From the NCBI RefSeq assembly GCF_021462225.1, contig NC_061812.1, positions 48,341,363 through 48,405,362 of the forward strand: a stretch of DNA of 64,000 bases, given 5' to 3'. Both the position numbers and the translations under genes were made by a program. Under the pieces are notes generated by a model that made no database searches, was not told the DNA's origin, and saw only the letters and a list, made by a program, of their open reading frames with translations. Below, piece after piece: positions 45,219 to 56,892 of the stretch (positions are counted from its first letter, which is position 1; each line of letters begins with the position of its first letter). This DNA is from Girardinichthys multiradiatus (lineage: Eukaryota; Chordata; Actinopteri; Cyprinodontiformes; Goodeidae).

Positions 45219-48200
45219 TAGAGGGTGACACGGAAGTGGATTTTCTTTCCTGTCCCATCCCGCTCCCAAAGAAAAATGTCTTGTCCCATCCCACTCCTGG
45301 TAAATTGACTCCCACTCCCATCCCGCTCACATTTAGAACGGCTCCCCCTCCGGTGCCACTCCCATTTTTGTTTTCTTCATTTAGTCTTTTGGCAATTTCT
45401 TTGAAGGACCAGTTAGGTCCCTGTTTTTGGCTGTAGTAAAAGCCAGTTAAAGTAAAAGGAATAATAATGAATAAAATATCAAACAAGGAAACAGACCATG
45501 CCTATCTTAGCTGAATAAACAAAATGTACATAGTTGTATTTTACTCATTTATTAAGTGATTGTTTCCTTTGAACAATGACATTACTTTTATGTTTCAAAT
45601 TGCTGAAATGAAAGAAAAATCCACCTAGCAAGAGAACTGTACTTGGTGAACAAAAGTGCAAAAAGACATTACCTTCACAATTTAGAAACTTTATCTCAAT
45701 GGTTCACAGCCCTGGTCCTCAGGGACCCCTTCACTGCAGGTTTTAGACGTGTGTCTGCTCCAGCACACCTGATTTAAATTCTGACATGACCTCCTATACA
45801 GGCATCAAGAATGGAGGGTCAAACTGGACAAAATTAATATAACAAATCATCATTAAATAAATTTTAATAATTGTTATTAAATAAATAAATGTTGTGAATG
45901 TCCCATAAGTGAAGTAAATGTAACATGAAACAATAAATGTACCATTATATCATGAAATGGACTATTATGCAATTAAATGTGCCACTGAATAATTAAGTTT
46001 AATTTTAAAGACGACATGACGTTATTAGTGGTACACTTAATGTTTAATGATGTATTAAAATGAATTCTACATATAATGTTACATAAATTTTTTTTCTATT
46101 TCACTACGTATTTATCTAATATCTTCCCTTGATGAAGCCTTTCTACGGAGCCCGCAAGGGGACATGGGGGAATTTCTTCTCTTGTACGTCCCCACGCAAT
46201 ACATTTTCGTTCTCACGTAATAGTCTTTGCGTTATCTCGCAATACTTTGTTGGATAGTTCCAAAATACACAGCTTTCTCAAGACGATTAACAACTTTTGC
46301 GAGCAAACGCAAAAGTATTGCGTGGGGACGCAAAAGAAAAAAATTCCCCCATGTCCCCTCGCGGGGTCCGTACCTTTCCCCTCTACTGTGGCAAAGGCTC
46401 TTAAATCTTGGCTGCACAATAGAGAAATTTTTTCGGGAGTCCCACGGGAATCCTGCGGGACGGGAGACAGCATCAGTAAAGATCACGTGATTGGGACGGT
46501 ACAGGATAAAACATGAACGGGAGCAAACGGGAGCGGGAGCTAACCAATAGGAGGAAAAGAAACTAGGATCAATTTTCTTTGGAAATGTAAAACTGAGACT
46601 TTGTTATAAACTTTAAGAAAAAAAAACTTGGATCGACGCCGCCATTGTGTAGTTTTTTTCTAAGAAGCATATACTATAATGCGAGTCAAATGAACTACAC
46701 GACCCACAAGCCAACAGTGCTTCTGCTCGATGTTTTCCACCTGCGTTCAGAATGGAGGGAGCAAACGCAGGTGGAGAACTGGACGTGGTAAATTTGGATT
46801 TGCAACGTAAGGTCAGAAGTAAAGACTTATCTATTAAACTCATAGAGCTGACAGGAAAGTCGCAAATATTACCGAAGTTCAGGAGAGTTGAATGCAGCGG
46901 TGTTAACACGCAGTCTGCTGCTTGTAAAACGTGTTTAGTTGTAATCAAGTTCACCAGTGATTAAGGCACACTTGTAAGGCAAACTCTGGATTGAATCAGC
47001 CCTGCATCTCTTCATTCATCAAGCCAAAAGTACCATTATGTGTCAAGTCTCATCTGACCAACAAAATTGCTGCATGTGCGCTAAAGATTTAAGTGCCTTT
47101 GCCACAGTAGAGGGGAAAGGTGCCAGCGAGGGGACATGGGGGATTTTTATTTTTATTTTGTTTGCGTCCCCACGCAATACTTTTGCGTTCGGCATTTTGG
47201 AACAGCAGCACAGATGACAAACTGCTCATAAAACAAACAGCACTGATATGCCATTGATATGGTTTATTTGTCATATGCAGGTTAACACGCAGTAAACAGT
47301 GTGATGAAATGCTTAGGAAAGAAGAACCGTTCAAATCACGATAAAAACAAAAACACTAATGGCGTACAAAAAAAAGTACACATCATGCAGCAGTAATAAG
47401 CAAACAAAGTGTCACAGATGTGGTTTCGTGCAGCATTATTGTCCAGAGTTCAGTAGTTTGTTTGACAGCTTGTGGATAAAAACTGTCTTTTAGTCTGATT
47501 TGAAGATAATTTTATTTAAGGCCGATTTAAAAAAAAAACTCAATAAATTTCAAAACGGGTGTAGTGTTTGTTTCATTTTTGCAGTTATCTGGTTTGGAAA
47601 CTATCCCACAAAGTATTGCGAAATAACGCAAAGACTATTGCGTGAGAACGCAAAAAGAGAAAACATTCCCCATGTCCTCTCGTGGACCTCGTTGAAAGGC
47701 TTCATCAAGGGTAGATATTAAATAAATATGTTGTGAAATAGAAAAAATTGAATGTACCATTAAATGTACAATTTATTTAATACATCATTAAATATTAACT
47801 GTACCACTAATTACGTCATGTCGTCTTTAAAATTATACTTAATTATTCGGTGGCACATTTAATTGCATAATAGTCCATTTCATGATATAATGGTACATTT
47901 ATTGTTTCTAATGATGTATTAAATAAATAAATGGTACCTTTAATTTAATGGCACATTTAATGTTACATTTATTTCATGTTACATTTACTTCACTTATGGG
48001 ACATTCACAACATTTATTTATTTAATGATGATTTTATTGTATTAAATTTGTCCAGTTTGACCCTCCATTCTTGATGCCTGTATAGGAGGTCATGTCAGAA
48101 TTTGAATCAGGTGTTCTAGAGCAGACACACATCTAAAACTTGCAGGGAAGGGGTCCCTGAGGACCAGGGCTGTGAACCATTTAGGTACAGTTTCTAAATT

Positions 48201-48708
48201 GTGAAGCCAATACCTTTTTGCCCTTTTGTTCACCAAGTACAGTTCTCTTGCTAAGTGCATTTGTCTTTAGTTTCAGCAACTTGAAACATAAAAGTAATGT
48301 CATTGTTCAAAGGAAACAATCACTTAATGAATGAGTAAAATACAACTATGTACATTTTGTTTATTCAGCTAAGATAGGCATGGTCTGTTTCCTTGTTTGA
48401 TATTTTATTATTTCTTCATTATTATTCTTTTTACTTTAACTGGCCTTTACTACAGCTAAAAACAGGGACCTAACTGGTCCTTCAAAGAAATTGCCAAAAG
48501 ACTAAATGAAGAAAACAAAAATGGGAGTGGCACAGGAGTGGGAGTCGTTCTGAATGGGAGCGGGATGGGAGTGGGAGTCAATTTACCAGGAGTGGGACGG
48601 GACAGGATTTTTTTTTTTATGCTGGCCTGGGATTGGGATGGGACAATACATTTTTCTGTGGGAACGGGATGGGATAGGAGAGAAAATCCACTCCCGTGTC
48701 ACCCTCTA
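45219..48708. mobile_element. Palindromic hAT-family element with BED-finger frame
   Basis: The termini TAGAGGGTGACACGG and CCGTGTCACCCTCTA are inverted. The arms 45219-46260 and 47590-48708 are inverted copies of about 1.0-1.1 kb. A second, inner inverted pair lies at 46300-46400 and 47098-47185 (CGTGGGGACGCAAAAG). The flanks CTGTGTAT (45211-45218) and CTGCACAT (48709-48716) agree at 5 of 8 positions, which may be a decayed target duplication. The family is shared with 298-1673. A BED-finger frame lies in the centre. The catalytic domain is absent. Confidence 0.75.
46752..46964 (+). pseudogene. BED-type zinc finger frame of the nested hAT family
   Basis: The 70-codon frame starts MEGANAGGELDVVNLDLQRK and contains FRRVECSGVNTQSAACKTCL followed by VVIKF. 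The pattern aromatic-x-x-V-x(9,10)-A-x-C-x-x-C-x-x-V-I-K-Y/F is that of a BED zinc finger, the DNA-binding domain of hAT transposases. The frame ends at TAA where copy 2 reads through to TSDQGTLVRQIL. No downstream exon for the RNase H-like core is visible. The finger is missing its final His pair, as LRQIL replaces the usual L-x-x-H. Confidence 0.6.
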
Positions 48709-49072
48709 CTGCACATGCAAGCAATTTTGTTGGTCAGATGAGACTGGACAAGTGATGGTACTTTTTGTTTGACGAATGAAGAGATGTAGGGCTGATTCAA
48801 TCCAGAATTTGCCTTACAAGTGTGCCTTGATCACTGGTGTACTTGATTACGACTAAACACGTTTTACAAGCAGCATACTGTGTGTTAACACCGCTGCATT
48901 CAACTCTCCTGAAGTTTGGTAATATTTGCGACTTTCCTGTCAGCTCTATGAGTTTAATAGATAAGTCCTTACTTCTGACTTTACGTTGCAAATCCAATTT
49001 GACCACGTCCAGTTCTCCATCTGCGTTTGCTCCCTCCATTCTGAACGCAGATGGAAAACATCGAGCAAACAC
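48709..49072 (-). pseudogene. Second BED-finger fragment, inverted
   Basis: On the minus strand MEGANADGELDVVKLDLQRK through FRRVECSGVNTQYAACKTCL, VVIKYTSDQG and TLVRQILD is nearly identical to the frame at 46752-46964. DNA homology between the two runs from TGCTCGATGTTTTCC (49066 here, 46730 there) to about 48711/47055. It is fused, in frame, to the truncated ZBED5-like transposase upstream (LARVF then ARCFPSAFRMEG). It has no terminus of its own. Confidence 0.7.
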
Positions 49073-50105
49073 TCTGGCCAGCGATCTCCCTCAGGATAGC
49101 CATCTTATTTCTGTGTATAAGAGAAGGTGTTTGTGCTCCACGTCCATCTCTTCACAAAGCTGCTCGAACAGGCGCGAGTTAATGGCATGTGCTTTGATGT
49201 GGTACATAACTTGATCATCCAATACACTTTTAAGTTCTGGCTGCATTTTTCTGCAAGCCAGCATTTCCATGTGATTGACACAATGCGTAGATTCACTTCA
49301 GGTGCAACTTCCTTAATCCGAGCAGTTAAACCAGACACCTGTCTGGTCATGTGCATATGCCAACACAAAATGACCCTTTGAGTTTTCCTGAAAAGTATAT
49401 AATCATCCAACGACTTGAATAGTTCTGCTGTGGTACTGGTTGGCATCGTACATAGCATATCCTCATGGACATCCTCCTGATAAACATATCTGACATAGAC
49501 ATAGACTCGTCAACTTGGAGTGTGTACAACTGTGATGTATTAATCCTCTCCAATAATTGTGTCTCAATGTCCTCTGCTGTTTCCCCAAGCCAAAAGAGTC
49601 TTTGTGCTATCTTTTTAACCGCAGCCTCTCCTAGAATTTCGCAGCAATGTCTTTAGTGGCAGGAATGATTAATTCTTCACCAATAGTGAATGGCTTCTTA
49701 GCCTTAGCAATACGGTTAGCCATCAAGAATGATGCTCTCAGTGCACTTGAATTTGTTGATATGGTGGCCCTCAGTAATTGCTTCTGTCCTTCTTGTTCAT
49801 GCTTTTTTCTTTCAAAATACTCTAAAGGCTTGTCTTTTAAGACAGAATGCTTGGTCTCCAAGTGGCGAAGCAATTTTGAATGCTTCATTGCCTCATTAGA
49901 GTGCCAATCACCGCATATTATGCAGAGCTGGCTTGGTGAGTGGGAACAACCTGTCGCAATAAAGCCATATTTCAAGTAGGACTCCTGGTATTGTCTGTTA
50001 AATGCAGCTTTCTTTTTCTTTGAAGATGTAAGCTCTTCTTCTGCCTCCTCACTGGCTCTTTTACCCTGCGCAAAGGAACTTTCCGAAGATGTTTTTTGTT
50101 TTGTT
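49067..50105 (-). pseudogene. hAT transposase N-terminal half (ZBED5/SCAND3-like)
   Basis: The minus-strand frame 49975-49631 gives LKYGFIATG, then LCIICGDWHSNEAMKHSKLL and RHLETKH, a BED-like zinc finger (C-x2-C-x17-H-x4-H), followed by YFERKKHE and IAKAKKPFTIGEELIIPATK. After frame changes come QLYTLQVDESMSMSD (first catalytic Asp region) and, near 49134, MDVEHKHLLLYTEIRWLS with a TGA in place of the usual Arg of RWLSRG. Then GRSLARVF is read. This is the order of ZBED5/SCAND3-type hAT proteins. The C-terminal half, including the dimerisation domain, is missing because of the junction at about 49066. Confidence 0.88.
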
Positions 50106-50292
50106 CATTTTGCTAGGTTGAAGGGTAATGGATTATGTGTTACCAGCGAAGCAGCCGGTTATTTTTCAAAATAAAACATTCAGAATCAGATATTAAATAA
50201 AATGTAATTTATATACTGTATTCATTCTATGTGGCCCGGTACCAACTGACCCATGGACCGGTACCGGTGGTTGGGGACCGCTGTCCTAGATG

Positions 50293-51179
50293 ACAAGAGC
50301 TTGGTGAACACCGGGGTGGCTGACTTGGAGACGTGTGTTTTTAGTTGGTTTTGCACACATTCAAGTCATAGAAAAGAAAGTTAATTCTATGGTTTAATGT
50401 ATCAGGACATCATAAAAAAAATTGTAGAAAGTTATGCAATTTTAAACTTATGTAAATAAATACACACAACAGAAAAAACAAAACATTTGTGCAAGTGGGG
50501 GACAATTCAGAGAAATACATAACTTAAGTGACACTTTCCTGTTTGGTAAAGCAGTAGACATGGTAGCAGTATAAGTGTTTATATCCTTTATGGAAGTGTA
50601 TACCTTTGATTCAGCCGTGTTCTTATTTTATTTTATCATAATTGCTTATCTTTAGGGTGCCACTGTGTGCTTCCATTTACCTGACCATCTGATGTTGTCC
50701 GTGTCCATGAACCTAATTTTTAAACTGATAACATTAGCTTATGTTGTCTGGGAGGTTTAATACTTCACTATTTCAGATACAGGAGCTTTTCCAGCCTTTC
50801 TGAGTTGCTCTCAAACAACAATGTCATAGTGTTAGCATGTAGCGTTAGCGTAGCTAGCATGTGGCATCCTTCAATATTTAGATTATTTCCTGTCCATCTC
50901 CCTCACAAGGAAAGTACCTCCAAACAACACTTTTGTGTTTGCCTTGTCGGCTAAAGAGGGTCACATGTGTTTGTTTTCTGGATGTACTCACCATTTTAGC
51001 AGAGTTTAAAACTTCCAGCAGCAGCTGATCTGGTGAGAGGCTGCAGGGAGGGGCTGAGTGTCTCTGCTATTGCAGCGGTGCTACCAGAAGTGTGACATTT
51101 TGGGCAGTGTGAATGGGTCAAGTTATATTGATTTTGATGCAAATGAATGCAAATCTTGAATATTTATTTTTTAAGTAAT
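50293..51179. mobile_element. GTTGTCACGATAC-family fragment, copy 2
   Basis: From about 50480 the sequence resembles copy 1 (50540-50680 against 35240-35370). The inverted terminus GTTATGACAACCTA lies at about 51340-51353. A small retroposon is inserted at 51192-51316. The left terminus is missing. 50293-50480 is unassigned. Confidence 0.5.
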
Positions 51180-51191
51180 TGATTATATTGA

Positions 51192-51316
51192 GCCCTGCAA
51201 TGGACTGGTGACCTGTCCAGGGTGTACCCTGCCTCTCGCCCACAGACTGCTGGAGATAGGCACCAGCTCCCCCGCGACCCACTATGGAATAAGCGGTAAA
51301 TGACTGACTGACTGAC
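51192..51316 (+). mobile_element. Small retroposon with TGAC tail and 12-bp target duplication
   Basis: It reads GCCCTGCAATGGACTGGTG, CCTGTCCAGGGTGTACCCTG, GAGATAGGCACCAGCTCC and a (TGAC)n tail. The flanks TGATTATATTGA at 51180-51191 and 51317-51328 are identical, allowing for overlap with the tail. It is the same family as 38140-38246. Confidence 0.88.
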
Positions 51317-51795
51317 TGATTATATTGAAATATAGATTGTTATGACAACCTAATATATGGCCAGTATTACCACAGGGTCTGAAAGCAGACAGATACATCA
51401 GTACCAATTTTATTCATTTACCCTTATAAATAGATGCATTCATCAGGGGGTTACCATACCCTCCATATTTATTGGCAACCCTGGTAAAGATTTCTCAAAA
51501 TCCTTTAACAAATTCCTCTGTTCACATGGGGATAAAAAGAAAAGACAACGTTTAACAAACACTTACACCTCTAACCCAAATGTTTCTTTCCTTGTGTCAA
51601 ACAGAATAACTGTACAGTGAAATCCCACTGGGCAGAAAAGTAACTTATTTTTAAATGTAAAAACATGATGTAATTTTTTTAGAAATGCTTCAGTTTGGTT
51701 TCAGGATATAAATCCAAGTCTGAACTATATGGAGTACTGAAGTACATAACGTGGAAAGAGTGCAAAAGATCTGAAAACAAGCATTTTTCTCTCAG

Positions 51796-51899
51796 GACAT
51801 AGCTACCATGCAGTTCTGTGCCAACAAGCTGGATAAAAAGGATTTCTTTGGCAAGTCTGATCCTTTCCTCGTCTTCTACCGGAGCAATGAAGATGGAAC
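51796..51899 (+). CDS. cpne5: Copine (cpne5-like) exon: second C2 domain, calcium-binding loop
   Basis: The exon lies between TTTTTCTCTCAG and GTAAGTATG and encodes [20 protein letters not shown] followed by [14 protein letters not shown] (34 codons plus 2 bases). The two aspartates in [11 protein letters not shown] are calcium-coordinating residues of the C2 fold. The start in phase 0 joins the exon at 44300-44363 (SNCR to DIAT). The words DIATMQ and SNEDGT fit copine-5 (human: DVATMQ, SNEDGT) better than copine-8. The protein binds acidic membranes when calcium rises. Confidence 0.93.
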
Positions 51900-52214
51900 G
51901 TAAGTATGTTTTTATCTACAGTCCAACTGTTAGGCCTTCAGCCAACACCATTGAGCTGTGTCTCAGTTTGTTTCTCTTGTTACCTAAAGCAAGTGAAAAT
52001 CTGCCAGAAGATCTCTCTTTTGGGTCTACCCCCAATAGCATGACTGAGAGCATTTCCACAGTAACATTGAAGAAGGGTTATAGATACTAAAATTGATTTG
52101 CATGAACTTAAAACTTTCTTCCTTACAACCTCCTATTGATTCTTTGTTTAAAACAAATTAATTTAGGAAGCCTTTTGTTATTTTTTTTAATACATGAACT
52201 TCTTGTATTACCAG

Positions 52215-52319
52215 GTTTACCATCTGTCACAAGACCGAGGTGATCAAGAACAATCTGAACCCTGTTTGGCAGTCATTCACCATCCCTGTTCGTGCACTTT
52301 GTAATGGTGACTATGACAG
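52215..52319 (+). CDS. cpne5: Copine (cpne5-like) exon: second C2 domain, middle
   Basis: The exon lies between TTGTATTACCAG and GTAAGG. It completes the split Thr codon (AC+G) and encodes [20 protein letters not shown] followed by [14 protein letters not shown] plus two bases of the next codon (Arg expected). NPVW and the CNGDYDR stretch are hallmarks of the copine second C2 domain. The intron before it is 315 bp. The next expected exon (VEVYDWDRDGSHDFIGE) is not found up to about 53900, so it may lie beyond the transposons or outside the window. Confidence 0.93.
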
Positions 52320-52799
52320 GTAAGGAAATGAAGGAAACAAAGTTTGATTTGACACATTTCCTTTGTCATATCCACCACTTTATATTATAACAATCTATGC
52401 CCTAAACTATCAGGTGCCTGTAGAAAGAGTTAACTATTTATCTGCCAACTGGGAGGTATTCACTTTAATTTGAGTTTTTTCTGAATCTGAATCAACCAGA
52501 GTTTGTTTTTTTAATATAGACTGTAGCCTGACAGTGCTTTGAATGGTTAACATGACAAGAAAATCAGTCATTGCTAAAAAGATCCAGTGAATTTTAAGTT
52601 CTGTTGCACACAAACATGCAATGATACATTTACTCACAATTTATGTCCCATAACCCATAATCTAATTCCTCATATGGTGAGTTGAAAAGCCACAATGCCA
52701 CACACTTTCACATATTTGATCTATAATCTGTAGAAAACATTAAGAGCTTCTGTCACATGTATGGAAAAAGACTTCTATGTCTAAAAACTTTTCCTTGAT
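52320..52799. other. Copine intron, unassigned
   Basis: No repeat or exon is recognised. Confidence 0.4.
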
Positions 52800-54190
<1,391 letters not shown>

Positions 54191-54229
54191 TTTCAACTCA
54201 ACATTAAGGGAGTGATGGTGCTTCATTTA

Positions 54230-54720
54230 TGGAAAGCCGAAGAATGTCTCTGGCGTCGACCAGTTTCTCAAAAAGCTCACAGAACAATGCTGTAAAAGTG
54301 GATTTTAAATCTACGTCTGCGTATGGTTGGAAGGAGCGGAGTCTGCTAATGTCCATGTCTGCAGCAATCACTTTGTCAGTGGTAGGTTAGCTACCCAACT
54401 TGTTTTTTTGTGGCTCTTTTTACCATTAGGTTGTAGTGAAATGCTCACTTACTTAGTAATGATTGTTACGCTACTGTTAGTCTAATATGGACTTCATGTG
54501 GACTTTTTGGGCTGCCCAAGCTCTTTAGGTAACGTTGAGTCGGTTGACTGGGCTTCAGTGGTCAACTTCGGTCACCAACAATCTAAGCCCAAACCAGTCA
54601 TCTTTTCAATGAGAGCAGGGGATGAAGCTTCAGGAAGAACAACAAAGATGGTCGGAATGTGCTGAGGCCATGTTGGATCTCAAACAGTCAGCTGAGTCCC
54701 CATGTATGAGCCCGGTGAAG
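54230..54720 (+). pseudogene. THAP-domain remnant and linker of ISL2EU transposase
   Basis: The reading WLEGAESANVHVCSNHFVSG at about 54325-54380 resembles the C-terminal part of a THAP zinc finger (pattern VCSxHF), followed directly by GTAGGT, a good donor. Further on, VESVDWASVVNFGHQQSKPK at about 54533-54592 and EAMLDLKQ-like sequence fit the linker that follows THAP in these transposases. The first part of the THAP finger (C-x(2-4)-C) is not visible. Stops and shifts show it is dead. THAP fingers bind the transposon ends. Confidence 0.5.
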
Positions 54721-55189
54721 CGTGGTACTGATCCCACAATCAGAGGTGATCAGTGGAAACGGGACATTAAATGATCTAGATAAGACGGGTATCCAGCAAT
54801 ATTATTACAGTAAATATTACAAATGTGATTGTCAGAAAATCTCTGCAAACATTGAATCAGTTTTCTCAAATAAATTCCAATACCCTTTCTCCTACTTATA
54901 GGTCCATCCTTGACAGACACGTGAATGCTTTTTATTATGTGGCCTGTCTGTTAGAGATACACCTATGCCTTAGGGGTGTTAGTGTATAAAAATAAGAACT
55001 TCTAATACAAGGTGTCCATAAAATCTCATTACAATTTGAAAAATGTTTTACAGAAGATAATAAAGAATCTGAAAATCGATAAAAAATTAGAAGTAGATAT
55101 TGAGTTCTTCTGACATCTTGTATAAACAGAGAACATCTTTGTAAAAAAGGTAGTTAGAAAAGTTATAAATGATTCCCATAATTCATATT

Positions 55190-56149
55190 CATTACCTAAT
55201 TAAGCTCCTCACTGCTATATTGCAGGCTATGTAGATGATGGATGCCAGACTGAACTAACAATGCATGACATCGAAATGGAGGATGTTCTGAGACAGAACC
55301 CAACAGAGCTAGCAGATCTTTGAACCAAGGCACTGGAGGCAGTTCAACCGGAAGTCCTTTAAAAAAACGAAGACAAGACATAGTCTAAATGGGTCTTCCC
55401 AGCCTTTTGAGTTTTACTTCAGACTTTTGAGCTAAGCGAGCCCTACATCACCTGTGGCCCTATGTTTGTGCTGTCTAAATTAAAAAAGTTCATGTTTTGT
55501 TGAGGCTGAGAGTAAAATCTCCTGTTCAGAGATTTAGCTTTCAGGTTCAAGATGTCTCTGCTCACTGCTTCTAGAGTTTGGCATAAAGTAATTGACACAT
55601 TTCGTGAAAGATTGGAAATTCAAATTGAGAGGCCAGAGTAACATGTACTTCAAGCTACAATGCCAATGGCATTCAGACAGGCATGTGGACATAGAGTTGC
55701 TGTGACAGATGACTGTTTTAAAGTTTTTAAACTGCTTCATTTTTCGTTTTATGCATCCAGATATTTTTATGTGTTCCCCCTCTAATTTACTGGCCCAAGC
55801 ATAAACATGGTCCATCTACAAGCATCACCATACTGTTAAATTTCTGATTGGTGTTGCACCCCAAAGCTGTCACTTAAATATATTTTTGGCCTGGGGAGGG
55901 AAGGTCAGTGATAAACAGATCACACTGGAGAGTGGCCTCCTAAAAAACCTGTCACCAGGAGATACTGTCCTAGCAGACTGTGGCTTCAATATTGGTGATA
56001 GTGGGGGATTTTACGGTGCTTCACTACACATGCCTGCATTCACCAAGGGAATAATACAGCTATCAGCGTTTGAGGGGGCAGAAACTAGAAAAATAGCTAA
56101 TTCGCATATTTGTGTTGAGAGAGTCATAGGTTTAGTTAAAACAAAATAA
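55190..56149 (+). pseudogene. ISL2EU DDE transposase (DDE_Tnp_4 type)
   Basis: Broken frames read LLFRDLAFRFKMSLLTASRV (helix-turn-helix), TMPMAFRQACGHRVAVTDDC (first Asp region), HTVKFLIGVAPQ and then a clean frame from about 55886. That frame reads AWGGKVSDKQITLESGLLKN, GDTVLADCGFNIGDSGGFYG (second Asp, normally LADRGF), LHMPAFTKG and HICVERVIGLVKTK (final Glu in VERVIG). These are the conserved blocks of DDE_Tnp_4 transposases of ISL2EU/Harbinger elements. Stops occur at about 55321, 55642 and others. The Arg after LAD is Cys. The frame ends just before the gypsy insertion. Confidence 0.87.
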
Positions 56150-56219
56150 CAGATTCAGCAAAGCAAAGTTATCCCAATAGAACACATAGCACATGAACAC
56201 ATTTTTCAACAGCCAGAAC

Positions 56220-56887
56220 TGTCAGAGTCTGGATTCTGTCTGTAGCTGCTACTAACTATTTTCAGCCACTGGGTGTCGCCTGAGACCGTTCTTTGAGGGT
56301 AACAGGTGCGGCGGATTGAGATGATCACTTCGGGAGGTATAAAGAGGATGAATTGCCAGTACATTGTTGCCTGAGTGTTTGCCTATGCGGTATTTCAACC
56401 TGGCCAGAATTATCTTGTCTGTTACAAGTTACCTGTCCTTGTGAAGTAACTCTTGTCTTTGTTTAGAGCTTTGATTCCGCCTCACTTCCTGGAGAACTGG
56501 AGATCATACCCAACAAAACAAAGAAGAACCTGAACTACTTACCAGCTGGCAATCCGTCTGAACCCCGCCGAGCCGAACCTGTCCGCCCTCCGATCGTGTT
56601 CCAGTCTCCAGCCTCCGAAACCCTGGTGGCCTAGAACACAGCTATCCGCAAGTCTGGACTCACCTCTCTCTCCCTGGTGGATCAGAACCCAGCTAGCTCC
56701 GTACTACATTCTGTTAATTTCCAATTATCCTGCAAGACCATTTCTTACCATCCCTCTCTGTTGCATTTTCCAGGCCCGAGCAGCGGCTGTCTTTTCCCAC
56801 TCCAGTCTGTCAATAAACTTCCTAAACAGTTCTCTGTTCTGGGTGCTTCTGTTTATGTGCGTAAGATCGGCCTTTAACATTCTGACA
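56220..56887 (+). repeat. 5' LTR of gypsy C (668 bp)
   Basis: It starts TGTCAGAGTCTGG and ends ACATTCTGACA. A TATA box TATAAAG lies at 56338-56344 and AATAAA at 56812-56817. The inverted ends are TGTCAGA/TCTGACA. Confidence 0.95.
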
Positions 56888-56892
56888 GAACA

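Larger units (their letters stand above)
45065..50284 (-). mobile_element. hAT transposon (ZBED5/SCAND3-type), host of nested elements
   Basis: It begins CAGCGGTCCCCAACC and ends GGTTGGGGACCGCTG. It is flanked by the perfect 8-bp duplication TCCTAGAT at 45057-45064 and 50285-50292. Subterminal copies of GGACCGGT (for example 45103, 50256) are visible. Its transposase reads on the minus strand from about 50100. Inner segment 45219-49066 is foreign (second hAT family), replacing the C-terminal half of the transposase and leaving about 150 bp of the original left end. Confidence 0.95.
44364..51795 (+). other. Copine intron filled with transposons (7.4 kb)
   Basis: The intron begins GTTAGC and ends TTTTTCTCTCAG. 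It contains a Tc1 scrap (44620-44790), a 5.2-kb hAT with nested elements (45065-50284), part of the GTTGTCACGATAC family (50480-51353) and a small retroposon (51192-51316). Segments 44364-44615 and 51354-51795 show nothing recognisable. Confidence 0.8.

Noticed and set aside
46752..46964. Host gene with a BED finger (domesticated)
   Set aside because: It lies inside a transposon-like palindromic repeat, is duplicated nearby in inverted form and lacks a downstream domain.
45211..48716. Clean 8-bp target duplication for the palindromic element
   Set aside because: Only 5 of 8 bases agree and the right flank belongs to another fragment of the same family; kept only as a possibility.
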